Of a stretch of 64,000 nucleotides of DNA, positions 24,396-36,242 are shown piece after piece; positions within the stretch are counted from its first letter, which is position 1; the number at the start of each line of letters is the position of its first letter. Source of the DNA: Azadirachta indica. Taxonomy: Eukaryota; Streptophyta; Magnoliopsida; Sapindales; Meliaceae. The notes beneath the pieces are model-generated. The model saw only the letters and a list, made by a program, of their open reading frames with translations. It made no database searches and was not told the origin of the DNA. The stretch is taken from contig CM040446.1 of the NCBI GenBank assembly GCA_022749755.1, forward strand, positions 3,216,966 through 3,280,965, written 5' to 3'. Position numbers and translations under genes: made by a program.

Positions 24396-25643
24396 AAAGA
24401 CCAGAACTCAAAAAATTAGATCGGCCTTTTTGATACTGTCTTGCATTTGGTTTAGTTTCGGTCTTAATAAAAAAAAAACTTAAAATTTTCGGTTTAGTTC
24501 GAATTTTTACCAAAAAAACCTTGATCAGACCAAATTTTTTTTATTTTTTATATTTTTCATCAAATTAATTAGTTATATTATATTATATTAATAGATTTAA
24601 GTATTATAAAGCCAAATTATATTTATCAAATTATAAATAAGTGTTCTTTTAGTCTTAAGTTGAAAAGAAAAAAAATTAAAAATAAAAATTCAAAACTAGA
24701 CCGAACCAATTGATTCGATTTCGATACGATCCTTTTCTTACATTTCGTTTGGTCCAGTCTCAAAAATTAAAAATAGAAAAATTTTTGGGTTTGGTACGAT
24801 TTTTAAAACACTCAGATCGGATCGACTCATGCCAACCCTTAAGTTCCATTAATAAAAACTATTACTTTTTTAGGATAATTAACAATTTATTCCTTAATTA
24901 TAATCAAATGTCTACAAAACAAATATGCATCATCTTTATAATAGGTAATTTAAAACTAAGTTGACTGCCATCGTTGACCACTGCCAACCACCACCAATAG
25001 TCATTGACCGCCGTCAAACGTCATCTATTTATAACACTATAGATATTATTAGAATTTCTATTAAATGCTTTACGCAATAATACTATCACTACTGCTGTTT
25101 GAACAACTATTCGTTGTAAATTTGAAGTTGAAGTCTCTACACTAAAAAATTTAATTTTAGATTTACAGTGAACAGTTTTCAAATGGTAATGATGATAGAT
25201 GCTCTATGCGATGATATCATTATTATCATTTGAGAAACCATTAGCTATAAATCTAAAGTTGAAGTTTCGCCATCCAAAAATTTTACCTTAGATCTATGAC
25301 AAACAGTTTTTTAAACGATAATGACAATAATATCATTGTGTAGAGCGTTTAATAATAATTTTAATAATATATGTGGGACCTAAACGGAAGATGTTCGACG
25401 ATGGTCAAAGGTGGTTGGCAATGGTTGACAGTGGCAGTCAATTCAGCTATAAGTTACCGAATGAAAGATGACATATGTCCAAACTTTTAATGTAGGTAGA
25501 AGCGCAACTTGGTAATTATTGTGAATAATAATAATGTTTAATAACAGAATTAACGTCAAGGATATTAAGATATTTGACAAACAATATTGATGTAATGCAA
25601 TATTAAATAAAAAAACAGAGAGGTTTTGGGCATTCTCTTATAA
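24287..25643. mobile_element. TIR element, long member of the GAGAAAATGCCC MITE family
   Basis: Left end GAGAAAGAATGTC and right end GGGCATTCTC are inverted relatives, and the sequence just inside both ends resembles the ends of the short elements at 57591 and 60183. Possible imperfect target duplication (TAATAAAAA / TATAAAAA). The copy at 49303-49415 keeps only the left end. The interior carries the foldback at 24961. No transposase seen, so non-autonomous. Confidence 0.5.
24961..25441. repeat. Long imperfect foldback
   Basis: Left arm begins TTGACTGCCATCGTTGACCA; the right arm read in reverse complement begins TTGACTGCCACTGTCAACCA, and the two stay similar over about 200 bases. The motif around AACTTCAACTTTAGAT is repeated internally. 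Fragments of the same family lie at 11640-11950 and 12880-13020. Confidence 0.65.
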
Positions 25644-25780
25644 AAATATAATAAAATTAGTTAGAGATTTTAGATTTCTTAAAAAAAAAAAAGAAATTGA
25701 TTTTTAACTTAATAGAAAAAGTGTTTAAAACTATCATTAACTTAAAAAGTCAACCATACTTAATTACCTAAAATAAATAT

Positions 25781-27132
25781 GGGATATAGTAATATACCCT
25801 CTACCTTTTAGGAAAAAAGTAAATAATCTTTAGGGTTTTAGATAATGTTAGATACCCTGGGTCTTCAAAAATAAGAAGAGTCCCCTAATCTTAACTTTTA
25901 TTAATTTAACCTGTTAAAATATTATCATTTTAATTCTTACACATAATTAAAATAATAAAACATAATATATTTTTCTCATTATTAACAATCCAATCTCTAT
26001 TATTTTTAATATATTTGAGACTAAAATGTCAAACTTTTTTTAGGTTTATTTCATTTTATTATTTTTGAAAAAAATTTGAAATAAAAATATTGTTTATTTA
26101 GATTAAAATACTAATAATAAATTTAGATAAAATTACATACTAAAATGCTTCTAACCTTTTTTTTTTAATTTTCTTGGTAATGATTTAGTTTGTAATGATC
26201 ATTAAAACTTTTAGATAAAATGTATAATATTTTATTTAATATATATAATCAGTATTTTCTTACAAAAATTATCAAGCACATAATTAATATAAATAAAAGA
26301 AATATAAATACATACTATATTTATTACAAATAAAAATAATAAAAATTTTCTTTTGTTTAGTAGTAACAGTATATATATTATTCATTTTATTAACACAACA
26401 CGAAATTTAATTCATATATTGTAATTTATTATTTTTTTTTTTATTTAAAATTTATTTTTTTTTTCTAATATTCTATAAATGCTTTTAAGCCATCTTTTCC
26501 TCACAAAATAATTATTTATATTTTTTCTACTTATTGTTAATATTTTGATTTGAATAAAAAATTTAATACTTTTTCAAAATCAGGAGAATGTATTGAAATA
26601 TCTAAATAAATTGGAATAAATCTACATAAGTATTTTGTGATAAGAAAAGAAAATAATAAATTATACTATGCGAATTCAATTTATTATTGTGTAAATAAAA
26701 ATATTATAAATTTTTAAATATATATTAAATAAAATATTATACATATTTTCTGTAAAAAATTTTATGAATAATAAATACTAAATTATTACCTAGAAAGTAA
26801 AAAAAAAGAAAAAAGAAACAGGTTACAAACATTTTAATATGTAATTTTATCCAAATTTATTCTTAGCATCTTAATTTAAATTAATAATATTTTGTTTCTA
26901 AAATTTTTAAAAATAAAACAAATTTTTTAAATTTAACATTTTTGTCTCAAATATATTAAAAATAACGGGGATTGGATTGTTAATAATGAGAAAAGAATAT
27001 TTTATTTTATTATTTTAATTAAATTTGTAAATTAAAATGATAATATCTTAACAGACATCTAATATCCCTAAAAACCTAAGAGGTATTTACTCCTTCCCTA
27101 AAAGATAGATAAGAGGTATATTACAATATCCC
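25781..27132. mobile_element. MULE-like non-autonomous TIR element
   Basis: Ends are inverted copies: left GGGATATAGTAATATACC, right (reverse complement) GGGATATTGTAATATACC, with similarity extending about 170 bases inward. Flanked by AATAAATAT / AATAAATAA, a 9-base target duplication with one mismatch. The region near 7300-7350 is the same sequence without the element. Interior AT-rich with no transposase frame. Confidence 0.7.
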
Positions 27133-27287
27133 AATAAATAAATTTAGAAAATTATGTTTTACAATAGAAAACAAACCATCCATAAGTTTATAGACATTCA
27201 AAATTGATCTAAATAGTTAACATTATTTTGTTTATATGTGAACCTTAGCGAATGTATAATGTATAATGACTTATTTAAATTCTTTAA

Positions 27288-27560
27288 ATTTAATGTATCT
27301 AACCAATGTAACAAAATAATCACCAAATAAGGTGATAAAATATTAATGAAACCAAAGCTTTAGAAATCAATTTTAACAACAAAAACTAATAAAGGTAACA
27401 AAATTATAGCACATTGTTTCCCATATTTTCACTTAACTAAAGAAGATAGTAATTAGAAGTAATTGCCATATAAGTGTAAATGAAAATAAGGGTAGGACTT
27501 GAAACATATATGCCACGGAAGCAAAGTAAAGCCTAATCATGAGGTATAAAAGCTTCAGCA
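27288..27560. repeat. UGT 3'-flank remnant without a UGT gene, second copy
   Basis: Best match to 7378-7640 (AATGTATCTAACCAATG and onward, ATATATGCCACGGAAGCAAA). Position in the A-to-B interval corresponds to 49416-49850 in the C-to-D interval. Confidence 0.7.
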
Positions 27561-27611
27561 AATGCAAACTAATAATAATAGTAATATATATATATATATA
27601 TAAATATATAT

Positions 27612-28040
27612 AAGAGCAGGTTATATACAAAATTTTACATTAATTGTACACTATTAGATATCCGCATATCTAACGGTTGATATTACATATGATATATACA
27701 TTAATTATGGATACATTAATTATATATTAATTATATGATCAGATGTACTCTCAACTGTTGGATGTACTTATATTCAACAATTTACATTTGATCTTATCCC
27801 ATATATATATATGGGGCAGGATGAATGTGCTTTTTATTTCAAAGAAAATCTTACATCAATTATAAATCGTTGGATACAAGTACATCCAATAATTGAAATT
27901 ACATCTGACTATATAATTAATATATAATTAATACATATATCAGATATAATCTCAACTGTTGGATGTATTTAAATCTAACAATTTTTATATTTAATATAAA
28001 AAATTATGTAAAAAAAAGATCTTTTGATCCTACCCATATA
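27612..28040. mobile_element. Two adjacent foldback MITEs (GAGCAGG family)
   Basis: Two copies side by side, about 27612-27800 and 27815-28035, each with GAGCAGG/GGGCAGG-type ends, TACAAAATTTTACATCAATTA-like arms and the CAACTGTTGGATGTA core. Same family as 30692-30926 and 59028-59378. Confidence 0.65.
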
Positions 28041-29429
28041 TATATATATAATTGTTAATTATATATTTCTTTTTATATACTTTAATTTAGGTTAATGTAT
28101 TATATTCATATCATATCAAATAAAAACATAATATATTGAAAAAAATATTCTCTAACCTCTTAAGGTTTGTTTTCAATATCCACTTCTTCCTTGCATTTTC
28201 ACAAATATTCTGAAGACCTCGCCATTTGTTCCATCTCCATTAAAAACTAGTTTTTGGCTGTAATTTACCTTAATGCCTATTGACACAGACGTCAGGGCCC
28301 ACGCTTTAGACTTTATACAACCCACTGTTGATTTAAAAATATATATTTATAAATTACTTCATAGGGAGAAGGACACTGGCATGAGAAAAAAATGGTAAGG
28401 GTGCCATGAGATCCTAGACTATAAAATGTTTATTAAATTAAATTAAAGAATTAAACACTTTCAAAAAAGAATAATTAAACAAAGTTTGGTGGTATCAGGG
28501 CATTATTGCAGAATTTCATTTTTGAATTAAATTATTTCTTTATTTTGTGTTGAATTTTTTATTCTTTTAATTTATAGCTGACCCAGACCTGGAATTTACT
28601 TTTCATTTTTCATTCATGTATTACATGTTTGGACAGGCCATTTTACGTCTCTTTCCAAAACACACGGTCAACTTGAATATTACGGGCATCCCGCTTTCAA
28701 TCTTGATCGTAAGAAAGATAATGTCACCATAGATATCTCAACTACACCAGTGTTTTCTTGTGAAAATAAATCAACCAATAGATCCAAACCCAAATCCAAA
28801 AGCACACCAGTGTTTTCTTTCATCTCCTTAGTCGAAAGCCAAGCACAAAGATTTCGCGAGAACACTTTTTTACGAAGGGCTCATCTACCATCTCCTGAAT
28901 TGAAGGCCCAAATTGATTTAAGCAATTTCAAACCCTAATTTTCCTAATCTCTCAATTTCTTAATTGAATGACCAAATTGATTGCGAAGCGAAGGCATGGT
29001 AATGGTGCAGAAGTCAGGACATAAAAACTTCGATTTGCTTCTTCAAAATCTCCGAAGAGAAGAGAAGAGAAGAGGGTAGGCAAAAGCATGGTGGCGGTTT
29101 GACGAGAGAGCAGAAAGCATCGTAATGGTGGGCTGGTGTTATATTAGATCTAGGGTTCCTTTTGTTTATTTTGCTTTTCATTTTTGTAATTTTGAATTGT
29201 TTTAATGAACAAAATGAAAATTAATTTATTTTAAAGAAAACGATGGAATTGAAATTGGATTTAAAAAAAAAGTATGTTTTTACCCCTAGATGCAAATTTT
29301 TTAATCGAAACAAAGCAAAAGGCTGATATCTCCTGAGTATTTTTGAAAATATAAGGGAGAAGATGGTATTTAAAGCAAACCCTAGAAAGTTAATGAGCAT
29401 TTTTCTCATTTGATAATTATCTTAAAATT
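28041..29429. other. Unassigned insert, partly less AT-rich
   Basis: The stretch at about 28610-29170 is less AT-rich than its surroundings, contains a twice-repeated ACACCAGTGTTTTCTT (28745 and 28804) and an AAACCCTAAT motif, but only short frames of about 60 codons that match nothing I recognise. It interrupts unit sequence that is continuous at 56940-57260. Possibly a fragment of an unrelated gene's 5' region. Confidence 0.35.
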
Positions 29430-30350
29430 GAAACCTTAACTTGATACAATTATTAAAAGGATTACCTCCTTAATAATTAGATATCTATTTAATATAAAAA
29501 AAAAAATGTAATTTTTAATACATATTCTAAAATATTTATAATACTACCTACTTAAATATAAATTTTATTCTAAATAAAATTGAATACTTTTTAAAATATT
29601 AAAAATATAACTACTCATTTTTAAAATGTAAAAAATATTAAATAAATCCATTAAATCATAAATGAGTTAATATGATATGATTATTTAAATTATTAATTAG
29701 GTCATAAACAAGTTTATATTTCAAAATCTCTAAACTTGAACTCAACACAATTATTAATCGTGTCACATCCTTATCAGTTATTTATAAATCATATTATTTT
29801 AATCAACTTAAACTCGTTAACTCTATGTCGTTTTCATGTACATATTAATGGGTTATGTTAAAAATTGCCACCCTTACTTATTAGGTCTAGATCTTACAAC
29901 TACGAGGGAAATGTATCCACACCAAAATAATATTCAAATATTATTTTTTTATATGCTAATAGTATAATATGTTTAGATGTTTGTTGAAAGTTTATGTAAT
30001 TAATGTTATATCATGCCACAGAGATTTACTTACAACTTGTTAGATTTCTACCCTCACACACTAGAGCATCCATGCCAAAATTATATTTAAATGCAACATT
30101 ACATTACAATTATATGTATGTTGAGAGTTTATATATATAATTATTGTTATAGCACACTTTAGAGACTTGTGCACAACATGTGAGGGTTTTGCCTTCATAC
30201 ATCCAAAAAAATTATTTCCCACATGCAAGGAGAAGAGTCCTAATATTTTAGGATTCAAACTCTTATCCTCTAAATGGAAGGTATGGCCTTTTACCACCTA
30301 CCCATTACTTACGTGGTTGAAATTTGAACTTTTATGTGAAGAAGACTATC
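29430..30350. repeat. Upstream unit block, copy 2 (before UGT-B)
   Basis: Homologous to 10640-11040 in its first half and, in its second half (GAGAGTTTATAT, GCACACTTTAGAGACTTG), to 36243-36540, 51808-52110 and 59465-59760. Confidence 0.7.
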
Positions 30351-30691
30351 TATTTGTCAATTAAATTCATATTGAATTTATGTAGTATGTTTGAAATTTT
30401 GTGTTATAGATCCAATAATAAATTCAATATATTATAGCCAAGTATATCTAAACCTACTTAATTTTAAATTTCTCACTTTATTTTGCTTGCTCATTATAAT
30501 TACAATATATATATATATATATGTATTCAAAAGGTTTTAATCGGGGTGAGAAACCCCACCCACAAATATCAAATAATTGTGTTTATTATTATTCAAATTT
30601 AAGATAGCGTGAGAGTGTTAAGTGTGTTTTAAAGCCCAAACTATTCAAAAACAATATATATATACGAAACAAACAATATATATACATATAG

Positions 30692-30926
30692 GAGCAAGAT
30701 CAACAACCCCTTATTTTTATACAAAATCTTACATCAATTATAAACCGTTGAATATAAATACATCAAACGGTTGAGATTACATATGACATATGCATTAATT
30801 ATATATGCATTAATTATGCATTAATTACATAATCAGATACATTCTCAATCGTTGGATGTGCCTATATCCAACGATTTACAATTGATATAAAATTTTGTAT
30901 AAAAAAAAGAGCTGTTGATCCTGCTC
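30692..30926. mobile_element. Foldback MITE, GAGCA(A/G)GATC family
   Basis: About 235 bases that fold nearly end to end: left GAGCAAGATCAACA, right reverse complement GAGCAGGATCAACA, arms over 80 bases, with CGTTGGATGTG motifs inside. Flanked by TATA on both sides, a possible target duplication but uninformative in TA-rich DNA. Confidence 0.75.
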
Positions 30927-30959
30927 TATACACACACATATATATATGTATACATATGT

Positions 30960-32216
30960 TATTAACTGCAATTAATAAACTTAAATTTTATTAACATATT
31001 TGTAGTAATTCTTAAATTATAGTGATGAAAAAGGAATAGAATGGAAAGAATTTTTTTTTTAATGTGAGAAAATTAGCAACCTCAATGATAACTTGTGTTA
31101 TATATATTAAAAATAAATCTAAATTATATCTTATATTTAAATCAAATTAACTTAGGTAGCGTTTGTTTTTTGTCTGAAATCTAAATATAACTGAAATTTT
31201 AATCGAACTAAAATATGAATCTAAATGACATGCTTATTTTTTTATTTTAAAACATTTGAAAATAAGTATTAAGTTGTTTGATTTAATAAAATAAAAACTT
31301 TATTGATATTTTGACATATATATACTTTTAAATAATATAAATAATATACTTATATATATAACAATTTTGATTATATTAACACCGTAATAGATAAAAAAAA
31401 TAATAAATTATATTAGTATGTAAATTATTTATTTGTTTGATATATAATTTTTTTTAAAAAAATTTCTAATCAGTAATATAAAGATCAATAAAAAATTAAA
31501 AAAAAAGTTATATTGTAATATTGTTACAATTGTGTAGATATATAATTTATTATAATAATTAAATTTTAAAATAATTAAAATTAAGAAGAAAAATAGAAGG
31601 GACTAACAATAGAGAAGAGATACATCAAAACATAATTAACTAGGGTTTAATTTTGTTAGTAAAAAAATAATAAAATAAGATATTTTTAAAAAATAAAAAT
31701 ATTAAATTATTCATACATTTGTTCATTCAGATTTAAATTAAAATTTTTAACTTAATTATATTCAAATATTTTTAACAAATATTTACATATAAGTTAAAAA
31801 ATAAATAATTCTTAAACATCTGAATAATTATATTTATACTTCAGCTGAAAAAACAAACAATCCCTTATTCTCTACTGTCCTATTACTTAAGAAAATTTTA
31901 AAAATTTTCATTATTTTATTTTATATAAAACTTTGGATAACAATATCCCTTTTCTCCAAACATAGAGATTTAGGGTTTTGAGTGGGTCTAAAAAGAGTAA
32001 TTAACAACTCTAAACTTATCATTAATTAAGTCTACCCAACAGTACCGTCATAAATATTCTCAAAGTAAGCAATTGCCTCACACATCCCATGCCTCACAGT
32101 CATAGACTCGCTATCCATATGAAACCTACTTGTATTTCTTGTTGCTACCACCCAACAGTAGAGTTCTATTGCGTAAATAAACTCACCTTCTTTTCCTCCT
32201 CCTCCTGTTGTATTAA
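30960..32216. other. Upstream unit sequence of UGT-B, interrupted
   Basis: The part 30960-31070 matches 37370-37460 and 52900-52990, and 31975-32160 matches 37570-37820 and 53105-53345. Between them is AT-rich sequence (about 31080-31960) with no match noticed and no gene. Confidence 0.6.
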
Positions 32217-32226
32217 TTATATTTAT

Positions 32227-33404
32227 GGGATTTTAACACATACCTCCCCTGAAGTTTAAAATTTTAACACTTAGATAAAAGATTTAAGGAAAGACACACT
32301 TACCTCCCTTGAACTATTAGTTGACCATCCAATTTTATTTATATGACTATAATACCCTTAATTACTTCAAAGTAAAGTATAAAAAATTTAATTTGTATGT
32401 AATTAAAAGTAATTTTAATTTATATTTATTTAAAAATTAGAAATTTAATAATGATAATTTAACTTGTGATTTTAACATTTAAATGAAAATTTTAAGAAAA
32501 GACACACTTACCTCCCTTTAACCGTTAATTAACCATACATTTTCACTTAAAATAACTATAATACTCTTAATTACTTCAAAATAAAGTTTAAAAAACTCAA
32601 TTTTAATTTATTTGATGTTCAAAAAATTAAAATACTTAAAATTTTGATTAATGACAATTATAATTTGTATTCATTTAATATTTATTTAAATTAAAAATTT
32701 ATTTAATGAAATTTAAAATTAGCAATTTAGTCATGTTGATATTTTTTTTAATTTTCTGTCATTACGTACTTTCATCAAATTTTTTGTGTAAACCCAAAAA
32801 TTTACATTTATTTTACGAGTTATAAGATTGATATTGAAGTGTGGATTTAATACGAATGTGTATGACATAAATCTTGTATTAAAGTATTTTTATAAGAAGA
32901 GTGAAATTGATAAGGTTATGAAATTGTTTAGTGAAATAAAAAAAATATACTTTATTGCTGGAGCATTTGCAAAAAAGGAGAGTAAGAAAGGCAGCACCTT
33001 TGTATATTAAGATTTGAGATTTGGATAAATATGATGTATGAATAAAAATTAAATTCCTATTTTGAGTAAATATTAAATAAATGTAAACTAAAATTATCAA
33101 GTTAAATTATCATTAATTAAATTTTTAATTTTAATAAATATTAAATACACGTAAACTAAAATTGTTAAATTAAATTGTTATTAATTAAATTTCTAATTTT
33201 TAAATAAATATATATCAAAATTATTCTTATTACATATAAATTGAATTTTTTATACTTTACTTTGAAGCAATTAAAGGTATTATAGTTATATAAATAAAAT
33301 TAGATGGTCAACTAATGGTTTAGGGGAGGTAAGTATATCTTTTCTTAAATCTTTTATTTAAGTGTTAAAAGTTTAAATTTCAGGGGAGGTATGTGTTAAA
33401 CTCC
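32227..33404. mobile_element. Pack-MULE-like element carrying a PPR fragment
   Basis: 1178 bases with terminal inverted repeats of at least 175 bases (32227-32401 and 33230-33404): left starts GGGATTTTAACACATACCTC, right in reverse complement GGAGTTTAACACATACCTCC. Flanked by an exact 10-base direct repeat TTATATTTAT (32217-32226 and 33405-33414), the target-duplication length usual for Mutator-like elements. A third copy of arm-like sequence lies inside at about 32466-32600. The interior holds a pentatricopeptide-repeat fragment (32828-33010) and no transposase. Non-autonomous; it sits in the upstream region of UGT-B. Confidence 0.85.
32828..33010 (+). pseudogene. PPR-protein gene fragment inside the TIR element
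   Basis: A 60-codon frame reading KCGFNTNVYDINLVLKYF and then KKSEIDKVMKLFSEIKK fits one pentatricopeptide-repeat motif and the edge of the one before it (consensus type: VVTYN-LI--YCK-G--D-A--LF-EM). Real PPR genes carry many such repeats, so this is a captured fragment. The last 14 or so codons (AKKESKKGSTFVY) no longer resemble a PPR. Whether it is transcribed is unknown. Confidence 0.7.
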
Positions 33405-33414
33405 TTATATTTAT

Positions 33415-35100
33415 TGTTGCGTAAATAAAATTTTTCTATCGTTGCCACTTGTTTCGCCAATCACGACACTCGAGACTCCTATTTACCATCTCATTTGTTA
33501 TATAATGGAAAATTATCAGGTACTCATAAAGTACGCAAGTACTTATTGATATTTGGAGAAAATCATATGATTAGAGTTTTGACAAATAAAAGGAAACTTT
33601 CATTACTTGATTTGTAGATTATTATTATTTACATCTTTAAATTTTTATAAAATAATAAATAAAATATATATTTTAATTATAATAGTTTAATTTTTATTTA
33701 AATATTTTTTATAATATACTAAAAATTAAATATTTTTTTTAATTTATTATTTCAGTAAAAAATTTAGAAAAAATACTATTATTAAAAAAATTTTAACAAC
33801 TAGTTAGATTAAATTAGTATGTTAAAATATTTTTAATTCTCTCCTTTTACTTTCTTAATAGTAATTTGATATTTAATTATAAAAAAATTATAAATGAACT
33901 ACTTTTTTAACATCTTATTTTATATATAATTATCTATTCAAAAAATTATATTAAATTCATTATAGTCTCTTTAAAAAAATTATGGAAATATAAATAAAAA
34001 TGAATACATGTTATATATACATCTATTACAAATAAAAATAATTAAAATTCTCTTTTTTATATATTTTTTTAATTAAAATCAAAGTATATTATTTAACAAT
34101 AATATAAAATATATTTAATTTCTATTTCTATTAATAAATGACACTAAATTCTTTTTTTAATATTTTTTATTTATATTCTCATAATTTTTTTAAAAAATAT
34201 AATTAAAATATAATCTTTTGAATAAGCTACTTTATATATAATTGAAAAAAGTATATTGTAAAAGATATTGAAATACAAAAATAGGGATTAAGTTATCATA
34301 ATTTAAAATAATATATCCTATTTTATTATTTTATAAAAAATTAAAAATATAAATAATAATAACCTAACAAGCCAATCCACAAAATTAAATGTTAAAAAAT
34401 ATCTTTTTATTTCGTTGTACTTTAAGGTATATGTCAATTTTATTATTACGTAATTTCGAGTACTCCCGGGGCAAATAATAAATTTATACTCAAATATAGA
34501 TTAATGATTAACCCTTCCACATAGTCACACAACTAATAATATCATATAATAAAATATTCGTGATGTGATGTCGACTGAGCGAGAGCATATATTTAAAGTT
34601 TCTTCCCAACAATTCACACTACTCCTTACCTTCTCACCTGGCTTGTACACCTGCCGTTCTCTTCAAACACATCAACCTTGCCTCCCCATCTTCCGCATTA
34701 GATAGCTTAACATCTGTATAATAATTTATTAAAATTATTAATTATATTTTCAGTTATTGAGAAATGAGTTCTACCATCCTAATAGGGTATTTAGTAATTG
34801 GTATTATATAATTATCGATCACATTAATTAACTTAAAAATTTTATACGTAAGTGTTTATATTTTGACATTTTTATTAGATAATCTCATAAATAAGCGTGA
34901 TAGATATACAGATGTCGATAAAAGAGTTCCTGGTATCCTTAGTTTAAAAGTGATCAATCATGTAAATGTCATAAACATAAAATATGATATCAACGTATTG
35001 TATTGTAGATTTATCCTATGTAATACACCCGTCCATTAATTTCTTAATTATGATCCATCCATCCAGAATTCACAGAAGACATACAACAAATACAACCGTC
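33415..35100. repeat. Upstream region of UGT-B with distal block
   Basis: 33610-35020 is copied at 45520-47220 behind UGT-C. Relative to that copy about 235 bases are missing at 34562 (between AATAAAATA and TTCGTGATG). The G-box equivalent reads CACCTG near 34640. At 35100 the sequence passes directly into UGT coding sequence, with the core promoter deleted (see UGT-B). Confidence 0.7.
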
Positions 35101-36238
35101 CAAAAACACGTAGCTGCTCTCGCTTTTCCATTAGGAACCCATGCAACACCTATGCTCAACCTCGTCCGGCGGCTATCCAATGCTGTGCCGGACGTCAAGT
35201 ATTCTTTCCTCTGCACTGCACATGTCAACGAAGCATTGTTTTCGAAAAAAGACTACGTTGACTTTAATAAGATAAAACCAGTAAATGTCGACAGCGGGTT
35301 GCCGGAGGGCGTCAAGATTAGGGGTAATCCCAAGGAGCCTGTCGAGTATTTTCTGAAGGCGACGCCTGGGAATTTTGAGAGAGCTATAAAGACGGCGGTT
35401 GCTGAGACAGGAACGGAGATCAGCTGCTTGCTCACAGATGCGTTCCTTTGGTTCTAGGCGGAAATTGCGGAGTCCCTCCGAGTCCCGTGGATCCCATATT
35501 GGACGGCCGGTGCGCAGTCGCTGCTTCTCCACGTTGACACGGACAATATCCGACAAATTGTGGGAGTTAATGGTTAGTATATAAGTATGAGAACCATTCT
35601 TTGTTATAAATTAATAAGAAAAAAATTCTCTGTTTTAAGTACGTAAAACTTTTGGACTCTGATGCTTTTTTTTTTTTGAATTATTTGGCTGATTAATTAA
35701 TTAATTTTCAATCTTCAATATGCAGTACCTGAGAACAAAAGCCTGGATTTCCTTCCAGGATTTTCTTCCATACCCGAAGGAATAATATCGGGGGACATAA
35801 AAGGACCTTTCCCAGAGATGTTGCACAAAATTGGAAAAGCAATGCCAAAGGCAACCGTTGTTCTCTCAAACCATATCGAAGAACTAGACCTTACTGTTGT
35901 TGAAACACTCACATCAAGACTCCGCAGGTTTCTGAATATTGGTTCCTTCACTTCAACAACTTCACAGCCCGATCCTCATGGCTGTCTGCAATGGCTGAAT
36001 CAACGCGAAAAATCATCAGTTGTTTACGTTAGTTTTAGTACAGTGATGGCACCGCCACCAGCTGAGCTTACAGCATTGGCGGAAGCCCTAGAAGAATTAA
36101 GATTTTCCTTTTCTTTGGTCATTTACAGGCAATGCTGAAGAACAAACGCCAAAAGGGTTTGTGGAAAGAACAAGTGCCTATGGGAAATTGGTGCCATGGA
36201 CTTCCCAGCCGGAAGTTTTGGCACATTCTTCTGTTGGA
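35101..36238 (+). pseudogene. UGT-B: UGT78-like pseudogene, promoterless and truncated
   Basis: Homologous to UGT-E (exon 1 to 35572, 153-base intron, exon 2 from 35726) but broken in five ways. (1) About 380 bases with TATA box, leader, ATG and first codons are missing; the sequence jumps at 35100 from the distal upstream block to codon 8 (QKHVAAL). (2) TAG at 35455-35457 replaces the TCG codon after LLTDAFLWF. (3) A 15-base in-frame deletion in exon 2 removes RAKDL (SIPEGI instead of SIRAKDLPEGI). (4) One extra T near 36103 shifts the frame after EELR. (5) The gene stops inside the PSPG box at HSSVG (36238) and runs into upstream sequence of another unit. The His and Asp of the catalytic pair are still encoded. 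Cannot make a working enzyme. Confidence 0.93.
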
Positions 36239-36242
36239 TTGT

